This document shows, piece after piece, positions 44,441 to 53,080 of a stretch of 56,547 nucleotides of DNA; position 1 is the stretch's first letter; every line of letters begins with the position of its first letter. Source of the DNA: Bradyrhizobium sp. CCH5-F6 (GTDB taxonomy: Bacteria > Pseudomonadota > Alphaproteobacteria > Rhizobiales > Xanthobacteraceae). The notes beneath the pieces were generated by a model. The model was given only the letters and a program-made list of their open reading frames with translations, did no database searches and had not been told where the DNA came from. A program made the position numbers and the translations under genes. Location of the stretch: assembly GCF_001556045.1 (NCBI RefSeq), contig NZ_LSIC01000038.1:1-56547 (forward strand), read 5' to 3'.

Positions 44441-46086
44441 GCCGCTACTCCAAGATCCCCGGCGCGCGCATTTTCCGACAGGTGCGCAGCCAGTCTCAGC
44501 GCGAGGGCAACCGCCGCGAAGGTCGGGTTCGCGTGGCTGGAGGAGACGAACACGGAGCTTGACGCCACGTAGAGGTTTTCGATGCCGTGGACACGGCAGT
44601 TCGCATCGACGACACTGTCTTCCGCGCTCAGACCCATGCGGGTTGTGCCGATCTGATGGAACCCGTCCTTGGCCTGATGCAACACGCTGGCAACGCGAGC
44701 CTCTGCTGGCATGTGATATTCGAGGCGGCCGTAACCGGCGTCTCGCAGCGATCGGTCGAGGATTTCATGGGCCCGGACGACGGACTGAGCGTCGGCTTCC
44801 GAAAACCGCAGGTCGATGTCGAGGAAGGGCAGGCCCAGCGCATCCTTGCGGTCCGAAAGGCTGACACGGGAGTTGCCGTTCGGTCCGTGTTCGGCCAGAA
44901 AATGTAGCGCATAGCGGCCCTCTGCGCTTCGGATGAGGAAGCCCGGCCGCCGGGGCCTGGCAAGAAAGCGCGCCTGGACGATGGTGGCGAGATTCTGCAG
45001 TGTCTCCAGCGGCGACCGCAGCACGTTGCGCAGATGGTCGCTCCAGCGATGTGGCGCAGGGCCGACGTGGATCGCGCGTATCGCTTCCGGCAGCAGGCGT
45101 CGGCCGATCGGCGGAACGGCAAGCGCCATCCAGACCAACGACAGGATGCCGTTGCGGTGAGCGGGTTGATGGAACGGCGGATTGTCGAGCCAGAAGGCGA
45201 TATTGAGGAGTCTCTCGCGCTGCTGCACTTCGCGTGCAAGCGTGAAGCGCCTGCGAACGTACACGCCCTCGTCGAGAAAGAAGTTGTGGCCTGAAGCGGT
45301 GGCAGGGTCCGCGAGAACCACGTCCGCGATCTTTCCGGAGGCGTGCCCCATGTAGAAACGGCCGAGAGTGCTCCCGAACAGGCCCGGCCGATTCTGCTGT
45401 GCGAACAGCAGCAGCCGCGTCGTTTCCAGCCCGCCGCAAGCCAGCACCGTTGAACGGGCCGCGATCCGGCGCCTCTGCTTTGCATCGCAGGCGGTCAGTT
45501 CCACGACGCGACGGCCGTCATCCGACACCTTGAATTCCGTCACGGTCGCACCCAGCACGACCTTGATGAGGGTGGATTGCGCGAGACGCGCGCGATTCCT
45601 GCGCCCGGCGTCGATATTTGCCGTCCAGCGCTCGAGCTGGTCGGTCCGGACGTGGCCGTCGAGCGACTGTGATGCCGTCGAAGTCGTGAAGCGGGCAGGG
45701 CCGATACCGAAGAAATCGGCCGCCGCGTCATACCAAGACGATATGTCCCGATGCGTAATTGGCCAGACGGCGCCCGGCACGTGGGGGCGCCTCGCGAAAT
45801 CGACGTCGTCGAACGGAACGCAGCGCCCGCCCCACCAGCGCGACGTGCCACCGAGCCCGCGGCAGATCGCGATCTGCGTCGGCGCGTGTCGCCGTTCGTC
45901 GATCAGGTGGTCAGACGAGAGTGCCGCGGCGAATTCGTCCGAGCCCTCGCGCCCGGATTCCAGTAGGACCACGGAAAGTCCGCGCTGTTCGCAGGCAAGG
46001 GCCAGTGCGATGCCGACGGGACCGCCGCCCACCACGCAGACGTCGCATGGTCCGAATTCGCCGACATCCGCGAATGACGTCAGCAT
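44437..46086 (-). CDS. GMC-type FAD-dependent oxidoreductase
   Basis: A 549-residue flavoprotein of the glucose-methanol-choline oxidoreductase superfamily. FAD-binding motif CVVGGGPVGIALALACEQRG with Glu at the end of the second strand (LLESGREG) lies near the N-terminus, followed by GGTSRWWGGRC. The C-terminal part NLYVASSSVFVSSSHANPTF contains the His-Asn catalytic region typical of the family. ATG 46086 (MLTSFADVGEF) is preferred over the open frame to 46182. It heads the minus-strand unit with the aldo/keto reductase, asnB and GT4 genes. It could oxidise a sugar alcohol group; this is inferred from context. Confidence 0.87.
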   Translation of the reverse strand: MLTSFADVGEFGPCDVCVVGGGPVGIALALACEQRGLSVVLLESGREGSDEFAAALSSDHLIDERRHAPTQIAICRGLGGTSRWWGGRCVPFDDVDFARRPHVPGAVWPITHRDISSWYDAAADFFGIGPARFTTSTASQSLDGHVRTDQLERWTANIDAGRRNRARLAQSTLIKVVLGATVTEFKVSDDGRRVVELTACDAKQRRRIAARSTVLACGGLETTRLLLFAQQNRPGLFGSTLGRFYMGHASGKIADVVLADPATASGHNFFLDEGVYVRRRFTLAREVQQRERLLNIAFWLDNPPFHQPAHRNGILSLVWMALAVPPIGRRLLPEAIRAIHVGPAPHRWSDHLRNVLRSPLETLQNLATIVQARFLARPRRPGFLIRSAEGRYALHFLAEHGPNGNSRVSLSDRKDALGLPFLDIDLRFSEADAQSVVRAHEILDRSLRDAGYGRLEYHMPAEARVASVLHQAKDGFHQIGTTRMGLSAEDSVVDANCRVHGIENLYVASSSVFVSSSHANPTFAAVALALRLAAHLSENARAGDLGVAA

Positions 46087-46441
46087 CCGTGCGCCTCGTT
46101 CGGCACCGCGGAGGTCGTGACCGTCACTGCCATGCTCTACCCCGAAGTTACGCGCGACTGCCGCTGCGGTGCCCCGCTGCACATGCGAACGCGCGCTTCT
46201 CTAGCCAATGTTATCCCTCACCGCAATCCATCGAATGAATGTGATTGCGAGCGAATGTTATCGTCAAACTGTAATGTTTGTTTGGTATCGGCTGCGCCTC
46301 AGATGGCAGGGGTGGGCCGGATCGTAGCTGCAACATGTCGCGCGGCGATGATCCGCGGCCTGCAGGTCGGGACGAGCGCTCCATCGTCATGACCGCCCGG
46401 CGTCCTCCTGCTACAGCGTCATCCCGCGAGTTGTCTCGGAA
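46087..46441. promoter_or_regulatory. Divergent region with repeated GATAACATT
   Basis: A 355-base gap between the GMC gene and the SGNH gene. AATGTTATC occurs twice as a direct repeat at 46207-46215 and 46254-46262, 47 bases apart (GATAACATT on the minus strand). The segment 46240-46290 is AT-rich. No gene is convincing; a short Cys-rich frame at 46117-46392 resembles no family. Confidence 0.5.
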
Positions 46442-47530
46442 ATGTCCAAGCCGCGCCGGCACCAACCTTCCGAAAGACTGTCGCTCGTCTCGAACCTGCC
46501 ACGGCCGGCAACTGACGTGACGGAAGCACTCGGCGGCTCGGGAGAGTTCCGGGCAGTCGATCTTTCGAGTGCAGCGCAGACGAGATCCTGGATCAGGCGA
46601 GCAGGGATCTTTGTCCTGCTCTTCGGCGCAGTCTGGATTGCGCTGGGGGCGGCCCAAGTCCTGCTTCCTTTCCTCAGGCCGGGCTCGGTGGTCATTGCCG
46701 ACGCAAAGTTCGACACGCTCGTCAAGAATCCGATGTTCGATCCGCTGGACCGGTATCGTGTCATGGTGTTCGGCAACAGCAAGATCCTCTCGGCCTTCCG
46801 GCCGCGCGAACTCGACGCTGAGGTGGGTCCGTACTTCCGTTCCTACAATTTGGGACTGCCCGGTGATGTGCGCTTCCTTCCCATCCTGGAGGCCGCTCTG
46901 GCGGCGGGCAACATCCCGACGCACGTGCTGTTGACGATCCCCTGGGATGGGAAGGCCGAAGCCGACGGCCTTGCCGCGCTGCTGCACGACGACAATCGCC
47001 TCGCGAGTACGCTTTTCCCGTTCCGCACCTTGCCTCGCGACGCCGCGCTGTTTCTCTTTCAGAACCGGAAGCGGCTCGTGGAAGCAATTCGCGACGTGGA
47101 AGCGCAACGATCGGCCATGATCGATGACAGGGGCTGGTACTTCATCAAGTCGCAGAGCCATTATGCCAATGACCGACTGCCGGCGGACTATTCGCTACCG
47201 ACCGACAATGCCGCGCGAAGCCAACCGCGCTTCATTCCCGAAAGATCCCACGTTCGCGATCGTCTCGAGCAACTGGCGCGGCAGCATGGATTTCAAGTGG
47301 TCTTCGTTCCTGCGCTGTTTCGCACGGGGGAGGTGGCGCCGTGCCCGCCGTCTGACCAGTTGCGGATGACTGTCTTGTCCGAGCGGCCACTCGTCCGCGC
47401 GCTCGGGCCGGACTATTTCGTCTATCCACCGACGCTCTTTGCCGATCCCCAGCACATGAACCCCACGGGCGCGACGATCTATACCGCGGATTTGGCGAGG
47501 CTCCTGAAGGCCAGCGGAGCATTCGACTGA
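46442..47530 (+). CDS. SGNH-like membrane-anchored acyltransferase partner
   Basis: A 362-residue protein with one membrane helix at about residues 55-78 (GIFVLLFGAVWIALGAAQVL) and a periplasmic domain. The block FGNSKIL (Ser113) and the late DPQHMNPTGA (Asp335, His338) match the Ser and Asp-x-x-His of SGNH hydrolase-fold acetyltransferases such as AlgJ/AlgX and DltD-like proteins. I infer that it works with the MBOAT protein encoded directly downstream to transfer an acyl group to the polysaccharide. The ribosome site before ATG 46442 is poor. Its stop overlaps the MBOAT start by one base. Confidence 0.75.
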   Translation: MSKPRRHQPSERLSLVSNLPRPATDVTEALGGSGEFRAVDLSSAAQTRSWIRRAGIFVLLFGAVWIALGAAQVLLPFLRPGSVVIADAKFDTLVKNPMFDPLDRYRVMVFGNSKILSAFRPRELDAEVGPYFRSYNLGLPGDVRFLPILEAALAAGNIPTHVLLTIPWDGKAEADGLAALLHDDNRLASTLFPFRTLPRDAALFLFQNRKRLVEAIRDVEAQRSAMIDDRGWYFIKSQSHYANDRLPADYSLPTDNAARSQPRFIPERSHVRDRLEQLARQHGFQVVFVPALFRTGEVAPCPPSDQLRMTVLSERPLVRALGPDYFVYPPTLFADPQHMNPTGATIYTADLARLLKASGAFD

Positions 47531-48963
47531 TGCTCTTCAATTCCTTCGAGTTCCTGGCATTCTTCGTGGCGTTCCTCGTGCTCTTTTTCGGACTGCCGCA
47601 GCGGACCCAGCCGATCCTGTTGCTGATCGCGAGCTACGTGTTCTACATGAGCTGGCGTCCGTCCTTCGGGCTCTTGCTCGCACTGACCACGGCGGTGGAC
47701 TACACCACCGCGCTGATGATGGCTCGCTCCGGGACGGAGGGCGGCCGCAAGGCGGCAATGATCCTGGCGTTGTCCATCAATCTCGGCATACTCGCGACGG
47801 TCAAGTATCTGGATTTCCTGATCGCGAATTTGATCGGTGCGGCCGGACTGTTCGGCTACGTCATTCCGGACTACGCCCTGGGGCTCGCGCTGCCTCTCGG
47901 TATCTCCTTCTACACGTTTCAGTCGGTCGGTTACACCTTGGACGTCTACTATCGCAAGGTCGAGGCCGAGCGCGACTTTCTCACCTACGCCCAGTATGTG
48001 AGCTTCTTTCCGCAGCTGATCGCCGGTCCAATCGAGCGCGCCGGTCACATGCTGCCGCAGTTTCGCGCGGCCCATCGGTTGTCCTTCCCGGATTTGAGCG
48101 CGGGCCTGTTCCTGATCGGCTACGGGCTCTTCAAGAAGATGTGCATCGCCGACGTCGTGTCGCCGGTGGTCAACGGGATCTACGCCAATCCGGAGCAATA
48201 TTCGGGAAGCTACCAGTTGCTGGCGGTCGTTCTGTTCGCGATCCAGATCTATTGCGATTTTTCCGGCTATTCCGATATTGCCCGCGGGACGGCCCGGATC
48301 ATGGGATTCGATCTCATGATCAACTTTCGACAGCCGTATTTTGCCAGCAGCCTGAACGAGTTCTGGCGTTGCTGGCATATTTCGCTGTCCAGCTGGTTTC
48401 GCGACTATCTGTTCATTCCGCTCGGCGGCAGCCGCGGCAACGAGCGGACCACCGCGCGCAATCTGATGATCGTGTTCGCCGTCAGCGGCATCTGGCACGG
48501 CGCTGCGTGGACCTTCGCGGCCTGGGGCGTGCTGCACGGTATCGGTCTGGTGCTCGAACGCGCATTCACGAGGACCGTGAGGCCGGAGCTCTGGTTGGGA
48601 GCGCCCGCCCGACGGCTGCTTGGCTGGGTCTGGATGATAACGATCGTGCTGGCAGGATGGGTGTTCTTTCGGTCGACCAGCCTTGCGAACGCATTTATCG
48701 CGTTCCGAAGCCTGGGTGAGTTCGGTCCGATGTCCTATGGTACGCTCAAGATGCTCGGGCTATCGAGCGTGGAACTGGCGATGCTAGGGGTCTCGCTGCT
48801 CATCCTGTTCCTGGTCGATTTCCTCCTGGCGTTCCGCCCGCAGCGGCTCCAGGCGCTTGGCCAAATGCGCTGGCTTTCGACAGGCGCGGGCGTTGCGCTA
48901 GCGTACTACATCATCCTGTTCGGCATCTTTGGTCATGCCGAGTTCATCTATTTCCAGTTCTGA
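47530..48963 (+). CDS. MBOAT family O-acyltransferase (AlgI-like)
   Basis: A 477-residue polytopic membrane-bound O-acyltransferase, which passes acyl groups, usually acetyl, across the inner membrane for polysaccharide modification. It opens MLFNSFEFLAFFVAFLVLFF like AlgI. The conserved FWRCWHISLSSWFRDYLFIPLGG segment (His283) and the catalytic-type His323 in SGIWHGAAWTF are present. ATG 47530 shares one base with the stop of the SGNH gene, so the two are coupled. The acyl donor and target sugar are unknown. gmd follows 140 bases later on the same strand. Confidence 0.93.
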   Translation: MLFNSFEFLAFFVAFLVLFFGLPQRTQPILLLIASYVFYMSWRPSFGLLLALTTAVDYTTALMMARSGTEGGRKAAMILALSINLGILATVKYLDFLIANLIGAAGLFGYVIPDYALGLALPLGISFYTFQSVGYTLDVYYRKVEAERDFLTYAQYVSFFPQLIAGPIERAGHMLPQFRAAHRLSFPDLSAGLFLIGYGLFKKMCIADVVSPVVNGIYANPEQYSGSYQLLAVVLFAIQIYCDFSGYSDIARGTARIMGFDLMINFRQPYFASSLNEFWRCWHISLSSWFRDYLFIPLGGSRGNERTTARNLMIVFAVSGIWHGAAWTFAAWGVLHGIGLVLERAFTRTVRPELWLGAPARRLLGWVWMITIVLAGWVFFRSTSLANAFIAFRSLGEFGPMSYGTLKMLGLSSVELAMLGVSLLILFLVDFLLAFRPQRLQALGQMRWLSTGAGVALAYYIILFGIFGHAEFIYFQF

Positions 48964-49013
48964 GCATGCGAGCCGTTGTGAGGCGATTGCGCGCAGAATC
49001 GACCCTGATACGC

Positions 49014-49029
49014 AGCCGGGTGACCGGCT
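49014..49029 (+). repeat. Small hairpin between MBOAT and gmd genes
   Basis: AGCCGG-GTGA-CCGGCT is a perfect 6-bp stem with a 4-base loop, 50 bases after the MBOAT stop. No T-run follows, so it is a weak terminator candidate at best. Confidence 0.35.
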
Positions 49030-49103
49030 CGATCGGTGCGTCAAACAAGCCCAAGGTACCGCGGCAACCGGTATCGCGAATCTGCAGGAGTGAGGTGTGA
49101 GAC

Positions 49104-50174
49104 ATGACTAAGCGGATCGCTCTCATCACCGGCGTGACCGGACAGGACGGCGCCTATCTCGCCGAATATCTGTTGTCGGTCGGCTATGTCGTGCACGGCA
49201 TCAAGCGGCGCTCATCCTCGTTCAACACGGCAAGGGTGGACCATCTCTACCAGGACCCGCATGTCGGCGACGTACCGTTCCTGATGCATTACGGCGACAT
49301 GACCGATTCCACCAATCTGATCCGCCTGGTGCAGCAGATCCGGCCTACCGAGATCTACAATCTCGCCGCCCAGAGCCATGTGGCAGTCAGCTTCGAAAGC
49401 CCGGAATACACGGCCAATGCCGACGCCATCGGCGTGCTGCGCCTGCTGGAGGCGATCCGCATCCTCGGCATGGAGAAAGAGACGCGGTTCTACCAGGCCT
49501 CGACGTCCGAACTTTACGGCCTCGTGCAGGAGATTCCGCAGAAGGAGACCACTCCGTTCTATCCGCGCTCGCCCTATGGCGTCGCGAAGCTCTACGGGTA
49601 CTGGATCACGGTGAACTACCGCGAAGCCTACGGCATGTTTGCCGCGAACGGCATCCTGTTCAACCACGAGAGCCCGATCCGGGGCGAGACCTTCGTGACG
49701 CGCAAGATCACCCGCGCCGTGGCGCGCATCGAGGTCGGTCTGGACGAGACGCTCTATCTCGGCAATCTCGAGGCCAAGCGCGACTGGGGCCACGCCCGGG
49801 ATTATGTCGAGGGCATGCACAGGATCCTGCAGGCCGACAAGCCGGACGATTTCGTGCTCGCCACCGGCGAGACGCGCTCGGTGCGCGAGATGGTGGAACT
49901 GGCCTTCGCGCAGGTCGGCCGCCGCATCGCATGGCGCGGCAAGGGCGTCGGCGAAACCGGCGTGGACGAAAAGAGCGGCAAGACGGTCGTGAAGATCGAC
50001 CCGACCTATTTCCGTCCGACCGAGGTCGACATCCTGGTCGGCGACGCCAGCAAGGCGCGCAAGGTGCTGGGCTGGACGCCGAAGCGCACCTTCGCGCAAC
50101 TGGTCGAGGAGATGGTCGCGAGCGATCTGGCCGAGGCGAAGCGGGATGCGGGCCATGGCAAGCGCACTGTTTGA
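49104..50174 (+). CDS. gmd: GDP-mannose 4,6-dehydratase
   Basis: This enzyme converts GDP-D-mannose to GDP-4-keto-6-deoxy-D-mannose, the first step to GDP-L-fucose. The 356-residue protein is an extended short-chain dehydrogenase with NADP site [17 protein letters not shown], the Ser/Thr STSELYG region and the catalytic YGVAKLYG. The C-terminal [21 protein letters not shown] is characteristic. ATG 49104 follows GAGG. fcl begins inside its 3' end, giving a classic gmd-fcl pair. Confidence 0.97.
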   Translation: MTKRIALITGVTGQDGAYLAEYLLSVGYVVHGIKRRSSSFNTARVDHLYQDPHVGDVPFLMHYGDMTDSTNLIRLVQQIRPTEIYNLAAQSHVAVSFESPEYTANADAIGVLRLLEAIRILGMEKETRFYQASTSELYGLVQEIPQKETTPFYPRSPYGVAKLYGYWITVNYREAYGMFAANGILFNHESPIRGETFVTRKITRAVARIEVGLDETLYLGNLEAKRDWGHARDYVEGMHRILQADKPDDFVLATGETRSVREMVELAFAQVGRRIAWRGKGVGETGVDEKSGKTVVKIDPTYFRPTEVDILVGDASKARKVLGWTPKRTFAQLVEEMVASDLAEAKRDAGHGKRTV

Positions 50175-51108
50175 GCTGAAGGGCAAACGCGTCTACGTCG
50201 CCGGCCATCGCGGCATGGTCGGCAGCGCTTTGGTGCGCCGACTGGCGCGGGAGGACGTCGATCTCGTGACGGCGGACCGGCGCGAGGTCGATCTCTGCAA
50301 CCAGGCCGCCGTGTTCGACTGGTTCGCGAAGCTGCGGCCGCAGGTCGTCTTCCTCGCGGCGGCGAAAGTCGGCGGCATCGTCGCCAACAACACGCTGCGC
50401 GCCGAGTTCATCTACGACAACATCGCGATCGCATCCAATGTGATCCACGCCGCGCATCAGAGCGGCGCCGAGAAGCTGATGTTCCTCGGCTCCTCCTGCA
50501 TCTATCCGAAGCTGGCCGCCCAGCCGCTCCGCGAGGACTCCATGCTGACGGGCCCGCTGGAGCCGACCAACGAGCCCTATGCGATCGCCAAGATCGCCGG
50601 GATCAAGATGGCGGAGGCCTATCGCAGCCAGTACGGCAGCGACTTCATCAACGTGATGCCGACCAATCTGTACGGCCCCGGCGACAATTATCATCCCGAG
50701 TTCAGCCATGTCGTCGCCGCGCTGATCCGGCGCTTCCACGAGGCCAGGGTCGCGGGCGCGAAAAGCGTTGTGGTGTGGGGTACCGGCACGCCCCGGCGCG
50801 AGTTCCTCTATGTCGACGACATGGCAGATGCCTGCGTGCATCTAATGAAGACCTACTCGGCTCCCGACCTCGTCAATATCGGCACCGGTGAGGACATCAG
50901 CATCGCCGAGTTTGCGCGCATCGTCGCCGAAATCGTCGGCTATCGCGGCGAGATCGCCTTCGATCCTGCCCGCCCGGACGGCACGCCGCGCAAGCTGCTC
51001 GACGTCAGTCGCCTCGCCAGTCTCGGCTGGCGCGCCACGACCTCGCTGGAGGAGGGGCTGCGGCGCGCCTATGAGGCTTACCGGACGACGTCGGCATTGC
51101 CCGCCTGA
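50155..51108 (+). CDS. fcl: GDP-L-fucose synthase
   Basis: The epimerase-reductase that turns the product of Gmd into GDP-L-fucose. About 317 residues, with the NADPH site [18 protein letters not shown], the signature [15 protein letters not shown] and the catalytic Tyr/Lys in [14 protein letters not shown], then [14 protein letters not shown] and the C-terminal [16 protein letters not shown] 50155 and ATG 50146 are both open with fair ribosome sites; either overlaps the end of gmd, so the two are coupled. It converges on the carbamoyltransferase gene (63 bases between stops). Confidence 0.96.
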   Translation: MASALFELKGKRVYVAGHRGMVGSALVRRLAREDVDLVTADRREVDLCNQAAVFDWFAKLRPQVVFLAAAKVGGIVANNTLRAEFIYDNIAIASNVIHAAHQSGAEKLMFLGSSCIYPKLAAQPLREDSMLTGPLEPTNEPYAIAKIAGIKMAEAYRSQYGSDFINVMPTNLYGPGDNYHPEFSHVVAALIRRFHEARVAGAKSVVVWGTGTPRREFLYVDDMADACVHLMKTYSAPDLVNIGTGEDISIAEFARIVAEIVGYRGEIAFDPARPDGTPRKLLDVSRLASLGWRATTSLEEGLRRAYEAYRTTSALPA

Positions 51109-51171
51109 TCGACGGGCGGTTGCACGGTAGATCGACCGAGCATCAATTTCTGTGATGTCCGCACAGCATTC

Positions 51172-52941
51172 TCAGGCATTGGGCAGGAGATGCGCGTGCT
51201 CGGCCTTCACCACGAGATAGCGGCCGAGACAAATCGCGTCGAGACCGGTCCGCAGGAAGCAGCTCATCGCCTGTTCCGGCGTATCGACGATCGGTTCGTT
51301 CTCGTTGAAGCTGGTGTTGAGCACGATGGGGATGCCCGACAACGCGCCGAAGCTTTCGATCAGCTCATAATAGAGCGGGTTTGTCTCGCGCGCGATGCTC
51401 TGCAGACGGCCCGTCCCATCGACATGGGTGATGGCCGGGAGCTTCTCCCGCCACTCCGGCCGCAGCTTGACGACGTGCATCATGAAGGGGCTGAAGACGT
51501 CCTGTTCGAAATAGGTCGCCACTGCGGGCTGGAGGATGCTGGGCGCGAACGGGCGGAAGCTCTCGCGCCGCTTGATCTTCGCATTGATCACATCCTTCAT
51601 GTCAGGACGCGTCGGGTCGGCGAGAATGGAGCGATTGCCGAGTGCGCGCGGGCCCCACTCGGAGCGCCCTTGGTACCAGCCCACGACCAGACCGGCATTC
51701 AGCAGGGCCGCGACCGCCTTCGGGACCTGCCCGGCAGGCAGCTCCCGCATCGGGCACTGAGACTGCTCCGCCGCGCGGCGCATGGTCTCGTCGGTGTGCG
51801 CAGGTCCCCAATAGGCGTGAGTCATGTGAAACCGCTCACGTCCGCCCGCGACATTGTGCCAGGCCCACAGAGCCGCACCCACGCAGAGGCCGTCATCCGC
51901 GGAAGCGGGCTGCATATAGGCCTGCTGGAATGGCGTATCGCGCAGCAAACGCGCATTCATGACGCCGTTGAGTGCACAGCCGCCGGCATAGGCAATCTGC
52001 GCGGACGGCACGAGGTCGTGCAATCGATTGAAACAATGAAGCGAGATCTCCTCGAACCGCATCTGGCAGGAGCGGGCGATGTCCTTCTCCCGCTGCGTCA
52101 TTTCTGCGCTCCGCTCCCGCGGGGCACCGAATCTGGCGGTCCATTTGTCGGTGAACAGGCGAAGCATATCGATGCGATGGTTGTCGTCCATCTTGCCGCC
52201 TTCGCCGCCGCGGTGCATTCCGAAGTAGCCGTCGGTCAGTTTGAACCAGCCATCCGACCTCGTTTCGACGAGCTCGCGCATCTCGCCCAGATATTTGTCG
52301 GTGCCGTAGGGGGCGAGCCCCATAACCTTGTACTCCTCGCCGAAACCGTCGAAGCCGATGAATTGGCAGCAGGCCGTGTAGAAGAAGCCAAGGCTGTGGG
52401 GCAGGTGGACACGGTCGATTACTTCGATGCGGGTGCCCTCGCAGCGGGCGGCCATCATGCTGGTGAAGTCGCCGCTGCCGTCATACGAAAATCCGGCGGT
52501 GAGACTTTCGAACGGCGAACAGTAATATGAACTCGCAATGTGCGAGAGATGATGCTCGACATTCACCAGCTTCGCCTTGACCGCGTCCGGGGCCTGTCCG
52601 CCGGCCTCTGCGACCATGTCGCTGATGCTGAGATCGACCCGTGCGCGGCGCATGTGCTCCATTGCGGCCATGCCGCCAGAGATGGGATTGCGCAGCACAT
52701 AGGAGACCTGTGCCGCCCGGTTCTGCGAAGGGTCGCGGGCGACCGCTATGAAGTCGAGCTCCTTTGCCGAGATGCCGCCCATGGAAAGAACCGCGCGGAT
52801 CGCATTCTGCGGAAAGGACGGATCATGCTTGATGCGCCGGCCGAAGCGTTCCTCGGCAGCGGCAGCGACCACTTTGCCATCGAGAACGAGCGCCGCGGAG
52901 GCATCGGGATGGTTGAGGTTCAGGCCGAGGATTGCGGTCAT
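51172..52941 (-). CDS. Carbamoyltransferase, NodU/CmcH family
   Basis: A 589-residue enzyme that transfers a carbamoyl group from carbamoyl phosphate to a hydroxyl, via an adenylate intermediate. The N-terminal Kae1-like domain has GLNLNHPDASAALVLDG and AAEERFGRRIKHDPSFP, metal-binding VEHHLSHIASSY, and SYDGSGDF. The C-terminal domain has YQGRSEWGPRALGNRSILADP and FRPFAPSIL. In rhizobia NodU decorates Nod factors, but no nod genes surround this copy; gmd/fcl nearby suggest a carbamoylated polysaccharide sugar instead. I therefore leave the symbol empty. It stands alone with an AT-rich upstream region containing TGTTAT (52992-52997) and TTATCAT (53039-53045). Confidence 0.92.
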   Translation of the reverse strand: MTAILGLNLNHPDASAALVLDGKVVAAAAEERFGRRIKHDPSFPQNAIRAVLSMGGISAKELDFIAVARDPSQNRAAQVSYVLRNPISGGMAAMEHMRRARVDLSISDMVAEAGGQAPDAVKAKLVNVEHHLSHIASSYYCSPFESLTAGFSYDGSGDFTSMMAARCEGTRIEVIDRVHLPHSLGFFYTACCQFIGFDGFGEEYKVMGLAPYGTDKYLGEMRELVETRSDGWFKLTDGYFGMHRGGEGGKMDDNHRIDMLRLFTDKWTARFGAPRERSAEMTQREKDIARSCQMRFEEISLHCFNRLHDLVPSAQIAYAGGCALNGVMNARLLRDTPFQQAYMQPASADDGLCVGAALWAWHNVAGGRERFHMTHAYWGPAHTDETMRRAAEQSQCPMRELPAGQVPKAVAALLNAGLVVGWYQGRSEWGPRALGNRSILADPTRPDMKDVINAKIKRRESFRPFAPSILQPAVATYFEQDVFSPFMMHVVKLRPEWREKLPAITHVDGTGRLQSIARETNPLYYELIESFGALSGIPIVLNTSFNENEPIVDTPEQAMSCFLRTGLDAICLGRYLVVKAEHAHLLPNA

Positions 52942-53080
52942 CAGGGTGGTCTTTCGATGATGCGTCAGGACGGGACGGAGAGCATTGTTGCTGTTATGAG
53001 AACCGGCGGGGCAGCAAGAGGGTAACTAACAACGGAACTTATCATTTAGGTGACTGGGGCGGCGCCGGACGCAGGCTGCG

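Noticed and set aside
51172..52941. A nodulation gene cluster, from the NodU-like protein.
   Set aside because: No nodABC, nodD or nod-box sequence was seen; all neighbours are polysaccharide genes.
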